A stretch of 46,174 nucleotides of DNA from DSOI01 sp041394885 (lineage in GTDB: Bacteria > Acidobacteriota > Terriglobia > Bryobacterales > Bryobacteraceae): assembly GCA_041394885.1 (NCBI GenBank), contig JAWKHI010000054.1, positions 1-46,174 on the forward strand, written 5' to 3'. A model generated the notes under the pieces. That model did no database searches. It saw only the letters and a list, made by a program, of their open reading frames with translations, and had not been told where the DNA came from. Made by a program: the position numbers and the translations under genes. Below, one piece after another: positions 26,171 through 34,264 of the stretch. How positions within the stretch are numbered: position 1 is the first letter of the stretch; every line of letters begins with the position of its first letter.

Positions 26171-28171
26171 CTAAAACCTCCACGTGAGTCGGACGTAGGC
26201 GGCACGCCGGATGTGGCTGGATTCGCTCAGGTCGTCGGCGACGAACTCGAGGTGGCGGGCCGCTTGGAGGTTGGTGACGCCGGCGGCGATTTCGGCCACC
26301 GCGTTGATCTGCCAGGCGACACGGGCGTCGATGCGGGTATAGGCAGGGACGGCGGTCTCCGGGATCTTGGAGATGTAGTAGGCGTTGGCGTCGAAGGCGA
26401 CCTTGCGGGTGATGTCGAGCAGGGACCGGGCCTGAATCATGTGGGCCGGGCTCGTGAGAGAGGGCTTGTCGCCGGGCCGGAGCTGGTCAAAGGCCCGCGG
26501 TGCGCTGATGTTGCCAGCGAGGTGGGAGTAGTTGGCCGACACCTTCCAGCGCTCGGCCAGGTTCCAGTTGCTGGCGACTTCCACGCCCCAGGTGCGGCCC
26601 CGGCCAATATTGTCGAGGTAGAGCGGAATCACGAGTTGGGGACCGCCCGGGCCCGTTTCGGTGCCGGGCGTCCCGAGAACGGCGCCCCGCAGGCGATCAT
26701 ATCCGTTGGTGAACAGAGTCGTGTCGACGGTTGCGCGGTTACCCAATTGGCGCCGGTATCCGCCCTCCCAGGCGAGCAGCGTTTCCGAGCGGATGTTTCG
26801 ATTGCCTCTGTACAACAAGGAAGTGGGCCCGAACGGGGTGGGGATTTGCAGGCGGATGTTGGCGTCGTCATCGAGACGGGAGGGCGTTCGCACCGCGCGG
26901 GCGACCGAGGCCCAGAGGCTCGAATCGCTCGAAAGGTGCCAGGCCAGACGCGCGCCCGGTTGTGTTTCGAGCCCGGTATAAGAATTGTTCTGGAACTTGG
27001 CGCCGAGGGTCAGCGTCAGCGCCTCGGGAATCAAGGCGATCTCGTCCTGGACAAAAGAGCTCGACAGCCCATCGGTACGGGATGCGGGCGCGAAGGTGGT
27101 TCTGCCTCGGGTGATGTCGTCGGAGTAGCTCCGGTAACCTCCGCCCCAGACCAGCTCATGCCGCGCCGCCAAGCGGTAGCGGTGCTGGAAGTCGAAGTCA
27201 AGGGACTGAAAATGTCCTTTCCCGACGAATTCGGACCGGCTTTCGCGGTTGAAGTAGATCTGGAGATTCATTTCCGACCGCTCCGATTGTTTTCGGGTCC
27301 AGCGCATCAGGCCGAATCCGGCGGTGAAGCCCGTCAGTTCCTTGGTTCTGACGGGAGCCAGCGGAGGGAGCACGGTTTGACAGGCGACGCCGCGGGCCAA
27401 GTCACCCTGGAAGGAAAACGTGTCACGGTCACTCGATTGCCAGTCCATCCGGAAGCCCATCCGGTGGGTGTACCAGCCATCGGAGGCTTCCCGTCCCATG
27501 GCGTCCATCTGCGTGTTGTAGGTGGAGTGGCGTCCATAGACACGGTATTGCAGCCTCTTGCCGGCCTGGCCCCCGTATCGGACCGCGATGCCTGCTGTTT
27601 CGTCCATGCCGGCGCCCAGAGTGACCAACGTGCCCTGGGTCTCCGCCGCGCCCGCCGTGATGATGTTGATCACGCCGTTGACGGCATTAGCCCCCCAGAC
27701 GGTGGCTCCCGGTCCGCGGATCACCTCGATCCGCTCGATATCGTCGAGGGGGATGTGAAAGTGCTCCCAGAATACCCCCGAGTAGAGGTTGTTGTAGATG
27801 GTGCGGCCGTCGATCAGTACCAACATCTTGTTGGCGATGCGGCCGTTGAAGCCGCGCGCAGTGATGGCGTAGCGGCTCGAGTCAATGCGCGCCACCCCCA
27901 CCCCCGGGGCCATCCTCAGCAGTTCGGGAATCGAGGAGGCGCCCGAGCGGCGGATGTCCTCGCGGGTAACGACGTAAACCGCGGCCGCAGTCTCGGAGAG
28001 GCGCTGCTGTTTTCGCGAGACCGAACTGACCTCTATGTTCATCAGCTCTTCGAGCGATGCGTGGCTGAGGTCACCGGCCGAGGGGGGGCCTCCGGACAGC
28101 ATCGGGGACGTGATCAGAATCAACAGGAACAGGAACGGGAATGGAGTGCGCGCGGGAGCTAGGTCGATCAT
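26171..28171 (-). CDS. TonB-dependent receptor, first gene of sensor operon
   Basis: A 666-residue outer-membrane receptor. A signal-like N-terminus (FPFLFLLILITSPML) precedes SLEELMNIEVSSVSRKQQ, resembling the TonB box region. The plug domain has VYVVTREDIRRSGASSIPELL, MLVLIDGRTIYN and IERIEVIRGPGATVWGANAVNGVINII. The barrel ends in Phe (YVRLTWRF). The substrate is unknown; the plug resembles iron/vitamin and signalling receptors such as those paired with YfiR-like proteins. It is only 3 bp from the next gene. No divergent regulatory gene is present; a 232-bp region separates it from a broken sigma-like gene. Confidence 0.9.
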   Translation of the reverse strand: MIDLAPARTPFPFLFLLILITSPMLSGGPPSAGDLSHASLEELMNIEVSSVSRKQQRLSETAAAVYVVTREDIRRSGASSIPELLRMAPGVGVARIDSSRYAITARGFNGRIANKMLVLIDGRTIYNNLYSGVFWEHFHIPLDDIERIEVIRGPGATVWGANAVNGVINIITAGAAETQGTLVTLGAGMDETAGIAVRYGGQAGKRLQYRVYGRHSTYNTQMDAMGREASDGWYTHRMGFRMDWQSSDRDTFSFQGDLARGVACQTVLPPLAPVRTKELTGFTAGFGLMRWTRKQSERSEMNLQIYFNRESRSEFVGKGHFQSLDFDFQHRYRLAARHELVWGGGYRSYSDDITRGRTTFAPASRTDGLSSSFVQDEIALIPEALTLTLGAKFQNNSYTGLETQPGARLAWHLSSDSSLWASVARAVRTPSRLDDDANIRLQIPTPFGPTSLLYRGNRNIRSETLLAWEGGYRRQLGNRATVDTTLFTNGYDRLRGAVLGTPGTETGPGGPQLVIPLYLDNIGRGRTWGVEVASNWNLAERWKVSANYSHLAGNISAPRAFDQLRPGDKPSLTSPAHMIQARSLLDITRKVAFDANAYYISKIPETAVPAYTRIDARVAWQINAVAEIAAGVTNLQAARHLEFVADDLSESSHIRRAAYVRLTWRF

Positions 28172-28403
28172 TGGGCGCCGTCTTTTTGTTTATCGGTTCG
28201 GCGGCCAGCGAACTTTAAGTGGATTCGGGACAAGCAGTTAGCCTTTTCGGTACGGGGGATATTGATATCGGAGAGGTACCCCGGGCGAGATGGTGAGTGA
28301 TATCCTCGCTGGAACCAGGGAGGTAGGAATTCCGATGAGAAATTGACGGGGCGGCGGCGACTAATCGTGCGAGCCCGTAGGCACAAAGCAGAAGAGGTAC
28401 AGG

Positions 28404-29150
28404 ATGATCATGCGTCTTCATACTGGAATTTTCGGCGTCAATCACCACAGCGGACCGGACGGGGCGGCCGGTTCCCAGGCTCCACAGGCGGATCCATATG
28501 CCACGTGGAGCCGGATCGCGGCCGGTCTACGGCGTGGCGACGGAGGGGCGTTCGAGGAGTTCGCGGCCACTTATGGCAACGGAGCGCGGTTGCTGTTCCG
28601 GCGTCGTGTCGGGTCGGTGCGCGCCGAACGGATGCTGGGCGAGGCGCTGGCGGAGCGGCCAACGAGGTGCGGTTGGGCTGGGTCACGTCAATACCGCGGG
28701 ATTTGGTTTTCTTCAGGGACGAAAGTGGCCAGCCGTGCGCCGATCCCGCGGCTCCGCTGGATCTGCCCGCGGAGTTGGTTCGCGCCCGTGCTGCGGCGCG
28801 GCTGGAGGAGATTCTCGGCGAGGCTAAGCGAGGCTGAGCGCCATGCCGTTCGTCTCATTACGTCAACGGAACGAAGGAAGGACGCGCTCGCGCGGGCCGG
28901 TTTTGATTCCGGCGATGCCGAGCGGCTTCGGCGGCTGCGTCTCGCCTTTGCGCCACCGGAGGACGCAGCGCGGGAGGCGGAATCCAGCCGGTCGCTACGG
29001 TTCCGCTGCGAGCCGCCGCGCAGAGCCGCTAACCGGCGGCCCAGCGCGTTCGAGCGTGACCTGGGCGGCAGTTCCGAGTTACTGCCGCTCGGGCGGGGAG
29101 GAGCCCCAGAGGCTGAACAGCATTCCGAGTATCAGAAACGCGGGAACTAG
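28404..29150 (+). pseudogene. Sigma-factor-like gene, two frame breaks
   Basis: A possible ECF-like sigma factor. The first frame (ATG at 28404 after AGAGG) has WSRIAAGLRRGDGGAFEEF and NGARLLFRRRVG, close to sigma-70 region 2. The middle continues in another frame as NEVRLGWVTSIPRDLVFFRD to EEILG (about 28660-28830). The first frame resumes with RLSEAERHAVRLIT and DALARAGFDSGDAERLRRLR, region-4-like. A lost G in GG near 28658 and an extra G near 28825 would reconcile the pieces. The tail is Arg-rich without further motifs. No anti-sigma gene is visible. Whether it is a decayed gene or a sequence error is open. Confidence 0.5.
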
Positions 29151-29165
29151 CGCGGTGTAGTACAT
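29079..29165 (-). CDS. Possible 28-residue single-TM peptide
   Basis: An open frame from ATG 29165 to TAA at 29079 encodes MYYTALVPAFLILG followed by MLFSLWGSSPPERQ: one hydrophobic helix and a polar tail. It is antisense to the end of the broken sigma-like gene. AGGTGAGG lies about 14 nt upstream, farther than usual. Small membrane peptides of this type occur beside transporters and oxidases, but none is nearby. Weak call. Confidence 0.25.
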   Translation of the reverse strand: MYYTALVPAFLILGMLFSLWGSSPPERQ

Positions 29166-29233
29166 GATGCTGCTGGCCTCACCTGTATACGCGGATTCGG
29201 CGCGGAAAAGCGGTCAGCAAGTAGAAGTTTTTT

Positions 29234-30742
29234 TTAGGTGTGCTGTTTGTATTCGCCGAAGACGCGGCGGAGTGCGTCGGAGATCTCTCCGACGGTGGCT
29301 CCAAGGGCGGCGGCGGCAAGGATGGGGGGCATCAGATTGGCGCCGGCGGTTGCCGCGGTCTCGACGGCTTGGAGGGCTTCGTTCAGCGGTTGCAGGGTTC
29401 GGGCGGCTTTCCAGGCCTGGAGACGCTCGCGTTGTGCTTGTTCGAGTGCGGGGTCGATACGGAAGGTGGGGCAGGGCGATTGGTCGGTGCGGAAGCGGTT
29501 GACGCCGACGAGGATACGTTGTCCGGATTCGATCTCTTTCTGAAACCGATACGATTCGTTTTCTATTTCGCTTTGAGGTACCCCTTGTTCGATAGCAGGC
29601 AGCGCACCTCCTAGCAAGAGGATACGGTTAATTAGAGACTCAGCGTCTCGTTCTATTTGATCCGTTAGCTCTTCGACGGCGTGACTTCCGCCCATGGGAT
29701 CCGCGGCGGCGGTCACCCCGGTTTCATACGCGAGAATCTGCTGTGTGCGCAAAGCCAGGCGCGCCGATTCCTCGGTGGGAAGCGCGAGTGCCTCATCCCT
29801 TGCGTTGGTGTGCAGCGATTGGGTTCCGCCCAGCACGGCGGCGAGCGCCTGGACGGTCACGCGGACGAGGTTATTGTCGGGTTGCTGCGCCGCGAGCGAT
29901 GCGCCGGACGTCTGGGTATGAAAGCGAAGCATGAGCGATTTCGGATTGGCGGCGCCGAAGCGTTCGCGCATGATTCGTGCGTAGAGCCGGCGGGCGGCGC
30001 GAAACTTCGCCACTTCTTCCAACAGGCTGCTCGATGCATTGAAGAAAAAGGAGAGCCGCGGTGCGAACTCGTCGACGGTGAGGCCAGCTTGGAGCGCCGC
30101 CTCAATGTAGGCGATGGCGTTGGCGAGCGTGAAGCCGACTTCCTGCACCGCGGAAGCGCCTGCTTCGCGAATGTGGTAGCCGCTGATGGAGATGCTGTTC
30201 CACAGAGGGAGTTCGGCAGCCGTCCAGGCGAAGACGTCGGTGATGATGCGCATGGCCGCGCGGGGCGGATAGATGTAGGTTCCGCGGGCGATGTATTCCT
30301 TCAGCAGATCGTTCTGGATGGTTCCGGAGAGCTTCTTGCGGCTGGCGCCCTGGCGATCCGCCGCGATGACGTAGAACGCCAACAGGATGGCGGCGGTCGA
30401 GTTGATCGTCATCGAGGTGGTGATAGTCTCGAGCGGAATGCCCTCCATGAGCCGTTCCATGGCGTCGGCCGAGCAGATGGCGACGCCCACGCGCCCGACT
30501 TCGCCTTGCGCCAGTGGATGGTCGGAATCCATACCCATCTGGGTAGGGAGGTCGAATGCCACCGAAAGTCCGGTGATGCCCTGGGAAAGGAGATAGCGGT
30601 AGCGGGAGTTGCTCTCTTCCGGGGCGCCGAAGCCGGCGTATTGGCGCATGGTCCACAGGCGGCGACGGTACATTTCGGGGTAGATGCCGCGTGTGTAGGG
30701 ATACTGTCCCGGCAGACCGCCGGGAGTGTCGTCGGGGGGCAT
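29234..30742 (-). CDS. Methylmalonyl-CoA mutase large subunit, without B12 domain
   Basis: A 502-residue acyl-CoA mutase TIM barrel. It carries RGIYPEMYRRRLWTMRQYAGFG (in two parts: RGIYPEMY and TMRQYAGFG, the latter at 31-39 with the substrate-site Tyr), AFDLPTQMGMDSDHP, SGTIQNDLLKEYIARG, SISGYHIREAGA and LRFHTQTSGASL. The cobalamin-binding DxHxxG domain is absent, and the length matches large subunits that need a separate small B12-binding subunit. No such gene is in the window. The enzyme interconverts methylmalonyl-CoA and succinyl-CoA (propionate metabolism), although other short-chain mutases share the motifs. It lies 63 bp downstream of the NusG-like gene in the same direction. Confidence 0.9.
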   Translation of the reverse strand: MPPDDTPGGLPGQYPYTRGIYPEMYRRRLWTMRQYAGFGAPEESNSRYRYLLSQGITGLSVAFDLPTQMGMDSDHPLAQGEVGRVGVAICSADAMERLMEGIPLETITTSMTINSTAAILLAFYVIAADRQGASRKKLSGTIQNDLLKEYIARGTYIYPPRAAMRIITDVFAWTAAELPLWNSISISGYHIREAGASAVQEVGFTLANAIAYIEAALQAGLTVDEFAPRLSFFFNASSSLLEEVAKFRAARRLYARIMRERFGAANPKSLMLRFHTQTSGASLAAQQPDNNLVRVTVQALAAVLGGTQSLHTNARDEALALPTEESARLALRTQQILAYETGVTAAADPMGGSHAVEELTDQIERDAESLINRILLLGGALPAIEQGVPQSEIENESYRFQKEIESGQRILVGVNRFRTDQSPCPTFRIDPALEQAQRERLQAWKAARTLQPLNEALQAVETAATAGANLMPPILAAAALGATVGEISDALRRVFGEYKQHT

Positions 30743-30805
30743 ATAGCTTCCAGTCTACGCCGTGAGCGGCTGGACCACAGAGATGGGATGCGGCTGTTTC
30801 CGCGC

Positions 30806-31312
30806 TTATTCGATGGGAGTGACCCAGGCCCGGTCAATCTCGACCAGAACCGATCGTTGGAGCAGCGTCACCGACAGCACGAGGCGCAGGGAGCGCTTGA
30901 CCTCGACCACCTTGCCTTCGAGCCCAGCCAGGGGACCATCGTCGATGCGGACGGTCTCGCCCGCGAGCACGCGGTCACAGGGTTCGCATTCGAGGGCGTT
31001 GTCGCAGACGCGGCGAAGCGCGGCTATCTCGTTGTCGTCGACAACGGCGTATTCGGGACCGAACGCGACAATATCCACGACGCCCGGTGTGTTGAGCACG
31101 CCTGCGCGCGTGGCCGGGTTGAACCGGCAAAACACGTAGCCCGGAAACAAAGGCATGTCTACGGCTTTGACGCGATCGCTCCATTTCCGCCGGCTTTTAT
31201 ACAAGGGAACGAATGGTTCGTAACCACGGCTTTCCAACAACGTGCCCGCCACCTTCTCATGGCGGGATCGCACCCGCAACGCGAACCACGGAAATAGGCT
31301 CCGGTCAAACAA
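30806..31312 (-). CDS. NusG-paralogue transcription antiterminator (RfaH/UpxY type)
   Basis: A 168-residue NusG-like protein. The N-terminal NGN domain has WFALRVRSRHEKVAGTLL, GYEPFVPLYKSRRKW and MPLFPGYVFCRF; the C-terminal KOW domain has GETVRIDDGPLAGLEGKVVEV. The SRHEKVA and FVPLYKSRRKW forms point to specialised paralogues (UpxY/LoaP-like) that normally sit ahead of long polysaccharide or secondary-metabolite operons. Here no such operon follows: downstream in its direction comes methylmalonyl-CoA mutase. The start is TTG at 31312 with AAGAGGG upstream. A promoter lies about 110 bp before it. Confidence 0.85.
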   Translation of the reverse strand: MFDRSLFPWFALRVRSRHEKVAGTLLESRGYEPFVPLYKSRRKWSDRVKAVDMPLFPGYVFCRFNPATRAGVLNTPGVVDIVAFGPEYAVVDDNEIAALRRVCDNALECEPCDRVLAGETVRIDDGPLAGLEGKVVEVKRSLRLVLSVTLLQRSVLVEIDRAWVTPIE

Positions 31313-31421
31313 TGAACCCTCTTACGTCCCCAGGTTTCGCTCGATTTTCGCTAGAAACGTCGGGAAACGCCTCACTCCTTCTCCGAAATACTCCGGCCCG
31401 GATGGCCGAAGGTTTACTGGC

Positions 31422-31450
31422 AGTATCCGGTCAAAATTTCTAGCTGTCAA
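31422..31450 (-). promoter_or_regulatory. Sigma-70 promoter of the NusG-like gene
   Basis: On the minus strand TTGACA (31450-31445) is separated by 17 bp from GATACT (31427-31422; 4 of 6). Transcription would start near 31415 and give a leader of about 100 nt before the TTG start, room for a regulatory structure, though no strong hairpin was recognised. Confidence 0.55.
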
Positions 31451-31660
31451 GGGTGAAACGGGCTGGCGCGGTAGAATCAAGCGACGGAGGAGCAAATTGA
31501 TGCTAAAGTACTAAGGACAAAACGATTAGGTACCATGACCAATAGGGGGATGGTCCCAGGGAAGTTGCCCCTTTTGGGCGGCTCGAATCAGACATTTGAC
31601 ACCGAAATAGGGCAGAGGCGCCGCTCGGGGAATGCATGCCCCTCGCACGGACCGGGATAT

Positions 31661-31669
31661 TGGTATCAT
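31661..31669 (+). promoter_or_regulatory. Extended -10 (TGG TATCAT), leaderless start
   Basis: TGG followed by TATCAT (5 of 6) ends exactly 7 nt before the ATG at 31677, and no Shine-Dalgarno is present. The predicted transcription start is at or next to the A of the ATG. Confidence 0.45.
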
Positions 31670-31676
31670 CCGTTGC

Positions 31677-32111
31677 ATGGAAACTCAGAATTATGCCAGC
31701 CATGCCCGGCTCGTGACGGGCTATCACAAGATTTTGCTCCCGGTGCTGCTTCTGACGCTGATCGGGGCCGGCGTTAACCTTTATGAATCACTGCACGATC
31801 ATCAGCGCCTGTACAGCGCCTCGCTGATCCTGGTGTTGGTGGTCTCGGCGATTGCAATCGCACTCTACGCCCGGATCTTCGCGTTGAAGGCGCAGGATCG
31901 GGCGATCCGCGCGGAGGAGAACCTCCGGCATTTGGCCCTGACCGGTAAGCTGCTCGACGCGCGGCTCTCAATGAGCCAAATCGTGGGGCTGCGCTTTGCC
32001 CCCGACGCGGAGTTTCCGGAACTCGCCGCGCGAGCGGCGAGCGAATCGATGACACTCGACGCCATCAAGAGGGCGGTAAAGAACTGGAAACCGGACGAGG
32101 ACCGGGTCTGA
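31677..32111 (+). CDS. DUF6526-type small membrane protein
   Basis: A 144-residue protein starting METQNYASHARLV, which resembles the DUF6526 opening (MxTQNYxNHxxxV). Two TM helices follow (KILLPVLLLTLIGAGVNL and SLILVLVVSAIAIALYA), then a charged cytoplasmic part with RFAPDAEFPELAARAA and ending KNWKPDEDRV. The longer frame from 31632 is rejected because the conserved start is at 31677 with an extended -10 directly before it. Function unknown. Confidence 0.78.
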   Translation: METQNYASHARLVTGYHKILLPVLLLTLIGAGVNLYESLHDHQRLYSASLILVLVVSAIAIALYARIFALKAQDRAIRAEENLRHLALTGKLLDARLSMSQIVGLRFAPDAEFPELAARAASESMTLDAIKRAVKNWKPDEDRV

Positions 32112-32143
32112 GCCGATCGCTGGTTTTGGTCCCGTTTGCTTTA

Positions 32144-32152
32144 TGCTATGTT
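32144..32152 (+). promoter_or_regulatory. Extended -10 (TGC TATGTT), leaderless start
   Basis: TGC plus TATGTT (4 of 6) ends 7 nt before the ATG at 32160, and no ribosome site is visible. Same geometry as at 31661. Confidence 0.35.
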
Positions 32153-32159
32153 CGTCACC

Positions 32160-32990
32160 ATGAAGAAGATCTCCCGCCGCCATGTGCTTGCGGCATCGGC
32201 GTACGCCGCCGTTGCCCCGGTCCGCGCAGCTGCGCGCCCGCCCATCGGACTCGAGTTGTTCTCGGTGCGGGGCGAGTTGAAAAAAGACCTATTCGCAACC
32301 GTGCGCGCGGTAGCGAAGATGGGGTATGCGGGAGTCGAGTTCTTCTCGCCCTATTTCGATTGGACTCCCGAATATGCGAAGGATGTGCGAAAGCTGCTCG
32401 ATGATTCCGGGATCCGGTGCTTCTCCACCCACAATGGCGCCCGGAGCCTGGCTCGTGAGAATCTGACAAAAGCGATCGACTTGAACGGGATCCTCGGGAG
32501 CAAGTTCATCATCATGGCGAGTGCGGGGCACGTGGAGGGCTTGGATGGATGGAAGGCGGTGGCAGGTACGCTGAGCCAAGCCGCGGAGAAGCTTGGGTCG
32601 GCAGGCATGCGTACCGGCTTTCACAATCACAAGGCCGAATTCGTCGCGATCGGCGGAGTGCGTCCGATGGAGGTTCTGGCGCGGGAAACGCCGAAGTCGG
32701 TGGTGCTGCAGTTGGATGTAGGCACCTGCGTCGAAGCGGGCGTGGATCCGGTGGCGTGGATCAACAGGAACCCCGGGCGGATCGCTTCGGTTCACTGCAA
32801 AGACTGGGCCCCGGGCGAGGGCTATCGGGTGTTGACGGGCGAAGGGAAGTCGCCGTGGAAGGAGATCATCACGGCGGCCGAAAAGGTGGGGGGCGTCGAG
32901 TATTACCTGGTCGAGCAGGAAGGAAGCCGCTTTTCGGAGTTCGAAACCGCCGAGCGTTGTTTGGCCGAGTTCCGAAGACTGCGCGGTTGA
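32160..32990 (+). CDS. Sugar phosphate isomerase/epimerase-like TIM-barrel protein, Tat leader
   Basis: A 276-residue xylose-isomerase-like TIM barrel. MKKISRRHVLAASAYAAVA is a twin-arginine leader, so the ATG at 32160 is preferred over the frame opening at 32136. Motifs include IGLELFSVRGELKKD, MGYAGVEFFSPYFDW, GFHNHKAEF (metal ligands), VLQLDVGTC and ASVHCKDW (His/Asp ligands), ending with VEYYLVEQEGS (Glu). These match AP-endonuclease-2-like isomerases, many of which work with Gfo/Idh dehydrogenases in sugar or inositol breakdown. An exported location is unusual for an isomerase but common in this phylum. Confidence 0.87.
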   Translation: MKKISRRHVLAASAYAAVAPVRAAARPPIGLELFSVRGELKKDLFATVRAVAKMGYAGVEFFSPYFDWTPEYAKDVRKLLDDSGIRCFSTHNGARSLARENLTKAIDLNGILGSKFIIMASAGHVEGLDGWKAVAGTLSQAAEKLGSAGMRTGFHNHKAEFVAIGGVRPMEVLARETPKSVVLQLDVGTCVEAGVDPVAWINRNPGRIASVHCKDWAPGEGYRVLTGEGKSPWKEIITAAEKVGGVEYYLVEQEGSRFSEFETAERCLAEFRRLRG

Positions 32991-33036
32991 GGGTTCAAAG
33001 TTCGAAAATCTACCCCCTGTTTTCGCCTCCAAACTC

Positions 33037-33046
33037 CCCCTAGGGG
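33037..33046. promoter_or_regulatory. Perfect palindrome CCCCTAGGGG
   Basis: A 10-bp perfect palindrome about 350 bp upstream of the PEP-CTERM gene, with two degenerate copies between. A dimeric regulator site is possible; no regulator is identified. Confidence 0.35.
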
Positions 33047-33293
33047 TTAGCACCGATCCCCATGAGGGTGTAGCCCATTGCTCGTTTCAGACGAGGCAAT
33101 TTTGAGGATAGGCGAGGCACAGCCGAGCGGATCGACCCCATCAGGGAGTCCGTTGTGTATGTGTCTGCAACCAATCGAGATCGACGAATAGTACCGGTAC
33201 CCTCAGGTAGGGGTGGCGCTATCCTCTTCGAATCAGCGGATGCCTCGCAAATGGTACCGATTTCCCAAGTGCAAACAGTTGCAAAACAAAAGC

Positions 33294-33323
33294 ACTACTG
33301 GTACACTCGACCATACGAGTAGT
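33294..33323. promoter_or_regulatory. Inverted repeat ACTACTGGTA / TACGAGTAGT
   Basis: Ten-base arms that pair at 9 of 10 positions, separated by 10 bases, ending 66 bp before the ATG of the PEP-CTERM gene. It could be an operator or a hairpin near the transcript start. No T-run follows, so it is not a terminator. Confidence 0.4.
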
Positions 33324-33389
33324 GCCCGAGCTCTACTTGTGTGGAAGAATAAAGCCCGAAAACATTTTGGGAGGAGTTAGACAGATACG

Positions 33390-34037
33390 ATGAGACGAAT
33401 TTTTGCTCTTACTTTCCTGGCGGCCGCGACGACGTTCGCGGGCTCGCTCACCATCGATTCTTTTAGCGACGATCAAGGCCCGTTGACGATTTCCAACCTG
33501 GACCCGACTTCTCCGAAGTCCGACGGTCCCGTGGCGGTTTCCGACGACGCCGACGACCGCACGCTGATGATCACCGGCATTGGCCCGGTAAATCCGTTTA
33601 GCAACGTGGTTCAGGTTGCCGGCGGCGGCTTGGACATCACCAACGGAACCGGCGACGACAGCACGGTGGTGGTGACCTACAATCTGCCGTTGCTGGCCAT
33701 TCCGCTCGGCGCGTCGAACGTGCAGCTCTTTTTGACGATCGTCGACTCCGACGGCAACCCGACGAACGTTCAGTTGGGTGGCGTCGCGGCTGGCAATTTT
33801 GCCATCCCGGGGAACACGTCCAACCAGACTGTTGCCTTCAATGTGGCTGGTCCTCCTGTCGGTCCGGGCCAACTGACCCTGACTTTCGATGGAGCCCCCG
33901 GCTGGGACCTCAACGTGGACTCGCTGGGTCTTCGTTGGACCGACCCGCCGCAGACTGGCGTTCCGGAGCCCGGCTCGATGCTTCTCATCGGCCTCGGCAT
34001 TTCGGCCCTTGGCCTTTTGCGCCGCCGCGCTGCCTAA
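33390..34037 (+). CDS. PEP-CTERM sorting-domain protein
   Basis: A 215-residue secreted protein with a signal peptide (RIFALTFLAAATTFAGS). The body is beta-rich and Asp/Gly/Asn-rich. The C-terminus is a full PEP-CTERM signal: VPEPGS (191-196), a hydrophobic helix MLLIGLGISALGLL and RRRAA. Such proteins are processed by an exosortase (EpsH/XrtA type), which is not in this window. A strong terminator follows. It is likely an exopolysaccharide-associated surface protein, by analogy with the PEP-CTERM system. Confidence 0.9.
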   Translation: MRRIFALTFLAAATTFAGSLTIDSFSDDQGPLTISNLDPTSPKSDGPVAVSDDADDRTLMITGIGPVNPFSNVVQVAGGGLDITNGTGDDSTVVVTYNLPLLAIPLGASNVQLFLTIVDSDGNPTNVQLGGVAAGNFAIPGNTSNQTVAFNVAGPPVGPGQLTLTFDGAPGWDLNVDSLGLRWTDPPQTGVPEPGSMLLIGLGISALGLLRRRAA

Positions 34038-34066
34038 ACAGCAGCCGGATTGCTTTTTGCCAAAAG

Positions 34067-34113
34067 ACCGGAGGCTCCCCGCACTCGGATCTGCGGGCCG
34101 CCTCCGGTTTCTT
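34067..34113 (+). terminator. Rho-independent terminator after the PEP-CTERM gene
   Basis: ACCGGAGGC (34067-34075) pairs perfectly with GCCTCCGGT (34100-34108), with further inner pairing of CCGCA with TGCGG, followed by a TTTCTT tract. It separates the PEP-CTERM gene from the ATP synthase operon. Confidence 0.85.
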
Positions 34114-34264
34114 GCGTTTGTTGTCAGCAGAGCGCGGGCCTACGCGCGCGCTACCTCTGTTCCCGCCTTTCCGCCACCAGCTTTCTGCAAATCGCCGATT
34201 CCGGCGAAAACCGCCGATATGCGGGCCCGATCCGCCGGCAGCCGCACCTTCCTCCAAGCTCCAA

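Larger units (their letters stand above)
31313..31676. other. Intergenic region between NusG-like gene and DUF6526-type gene
   Basis: 364 bp without a convincing gene. It holds the leftward promoter noted above and, at the right edge, an extended -10 for the rightward gene. Near 31490-31514 a strong ribosome site (GGAGGAG) precedes a four-codon frame (ATG CTA AAG TAC, stop), possibly a leader peptide or chance. Confidence 0.5.
32991..33389. other. Intergenic region upstream of the PEP-CTERM gene
   Basis: 399 bp with no convincing gene. It contains the palindrome CCCCTAGGGG, two looser relatives (CCCCATGAGGG near 33058-33068 and ACCCTCAGGTAGGGGT near 33199-33214), an inverted repeat at 33294-33323 and a purine-rich ribosome site (GGAGGAG) about 14 nt before the next ATG. 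It is probably the control region for that gene. Confidence 0.55.

Noticed and set aside
25448..28162. A 904-codon rightward open frame opposite the TonB receptor operon
   Set aside because: Its translation is low-complexity with many Arg, Gly and His residues and no family motif, while the opposite strand encodes clear receptor and kinase domains. It is a high-GC antisense shadow.
29681..31297. A 538-codon frame opposite methylmalonyl-CoA mutase and the NusG-like gene
   Set aside because: Spans two real genes on the other strand and has no motif.
31470..31490. ops/JUMPStart-like element (GGCGCGGTAG) near the NusG-like gene
   Set aside because: It lacks the exact GGCGGTAG core and lies on the strand opposite the gene's transcription.
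33037..33323. tRNA or small structured RNA in the intergenic region
   Set aside because: No T-arm (GTTCGANNC), cloverleaf or CCA was found; only palindromes of regulatory type.
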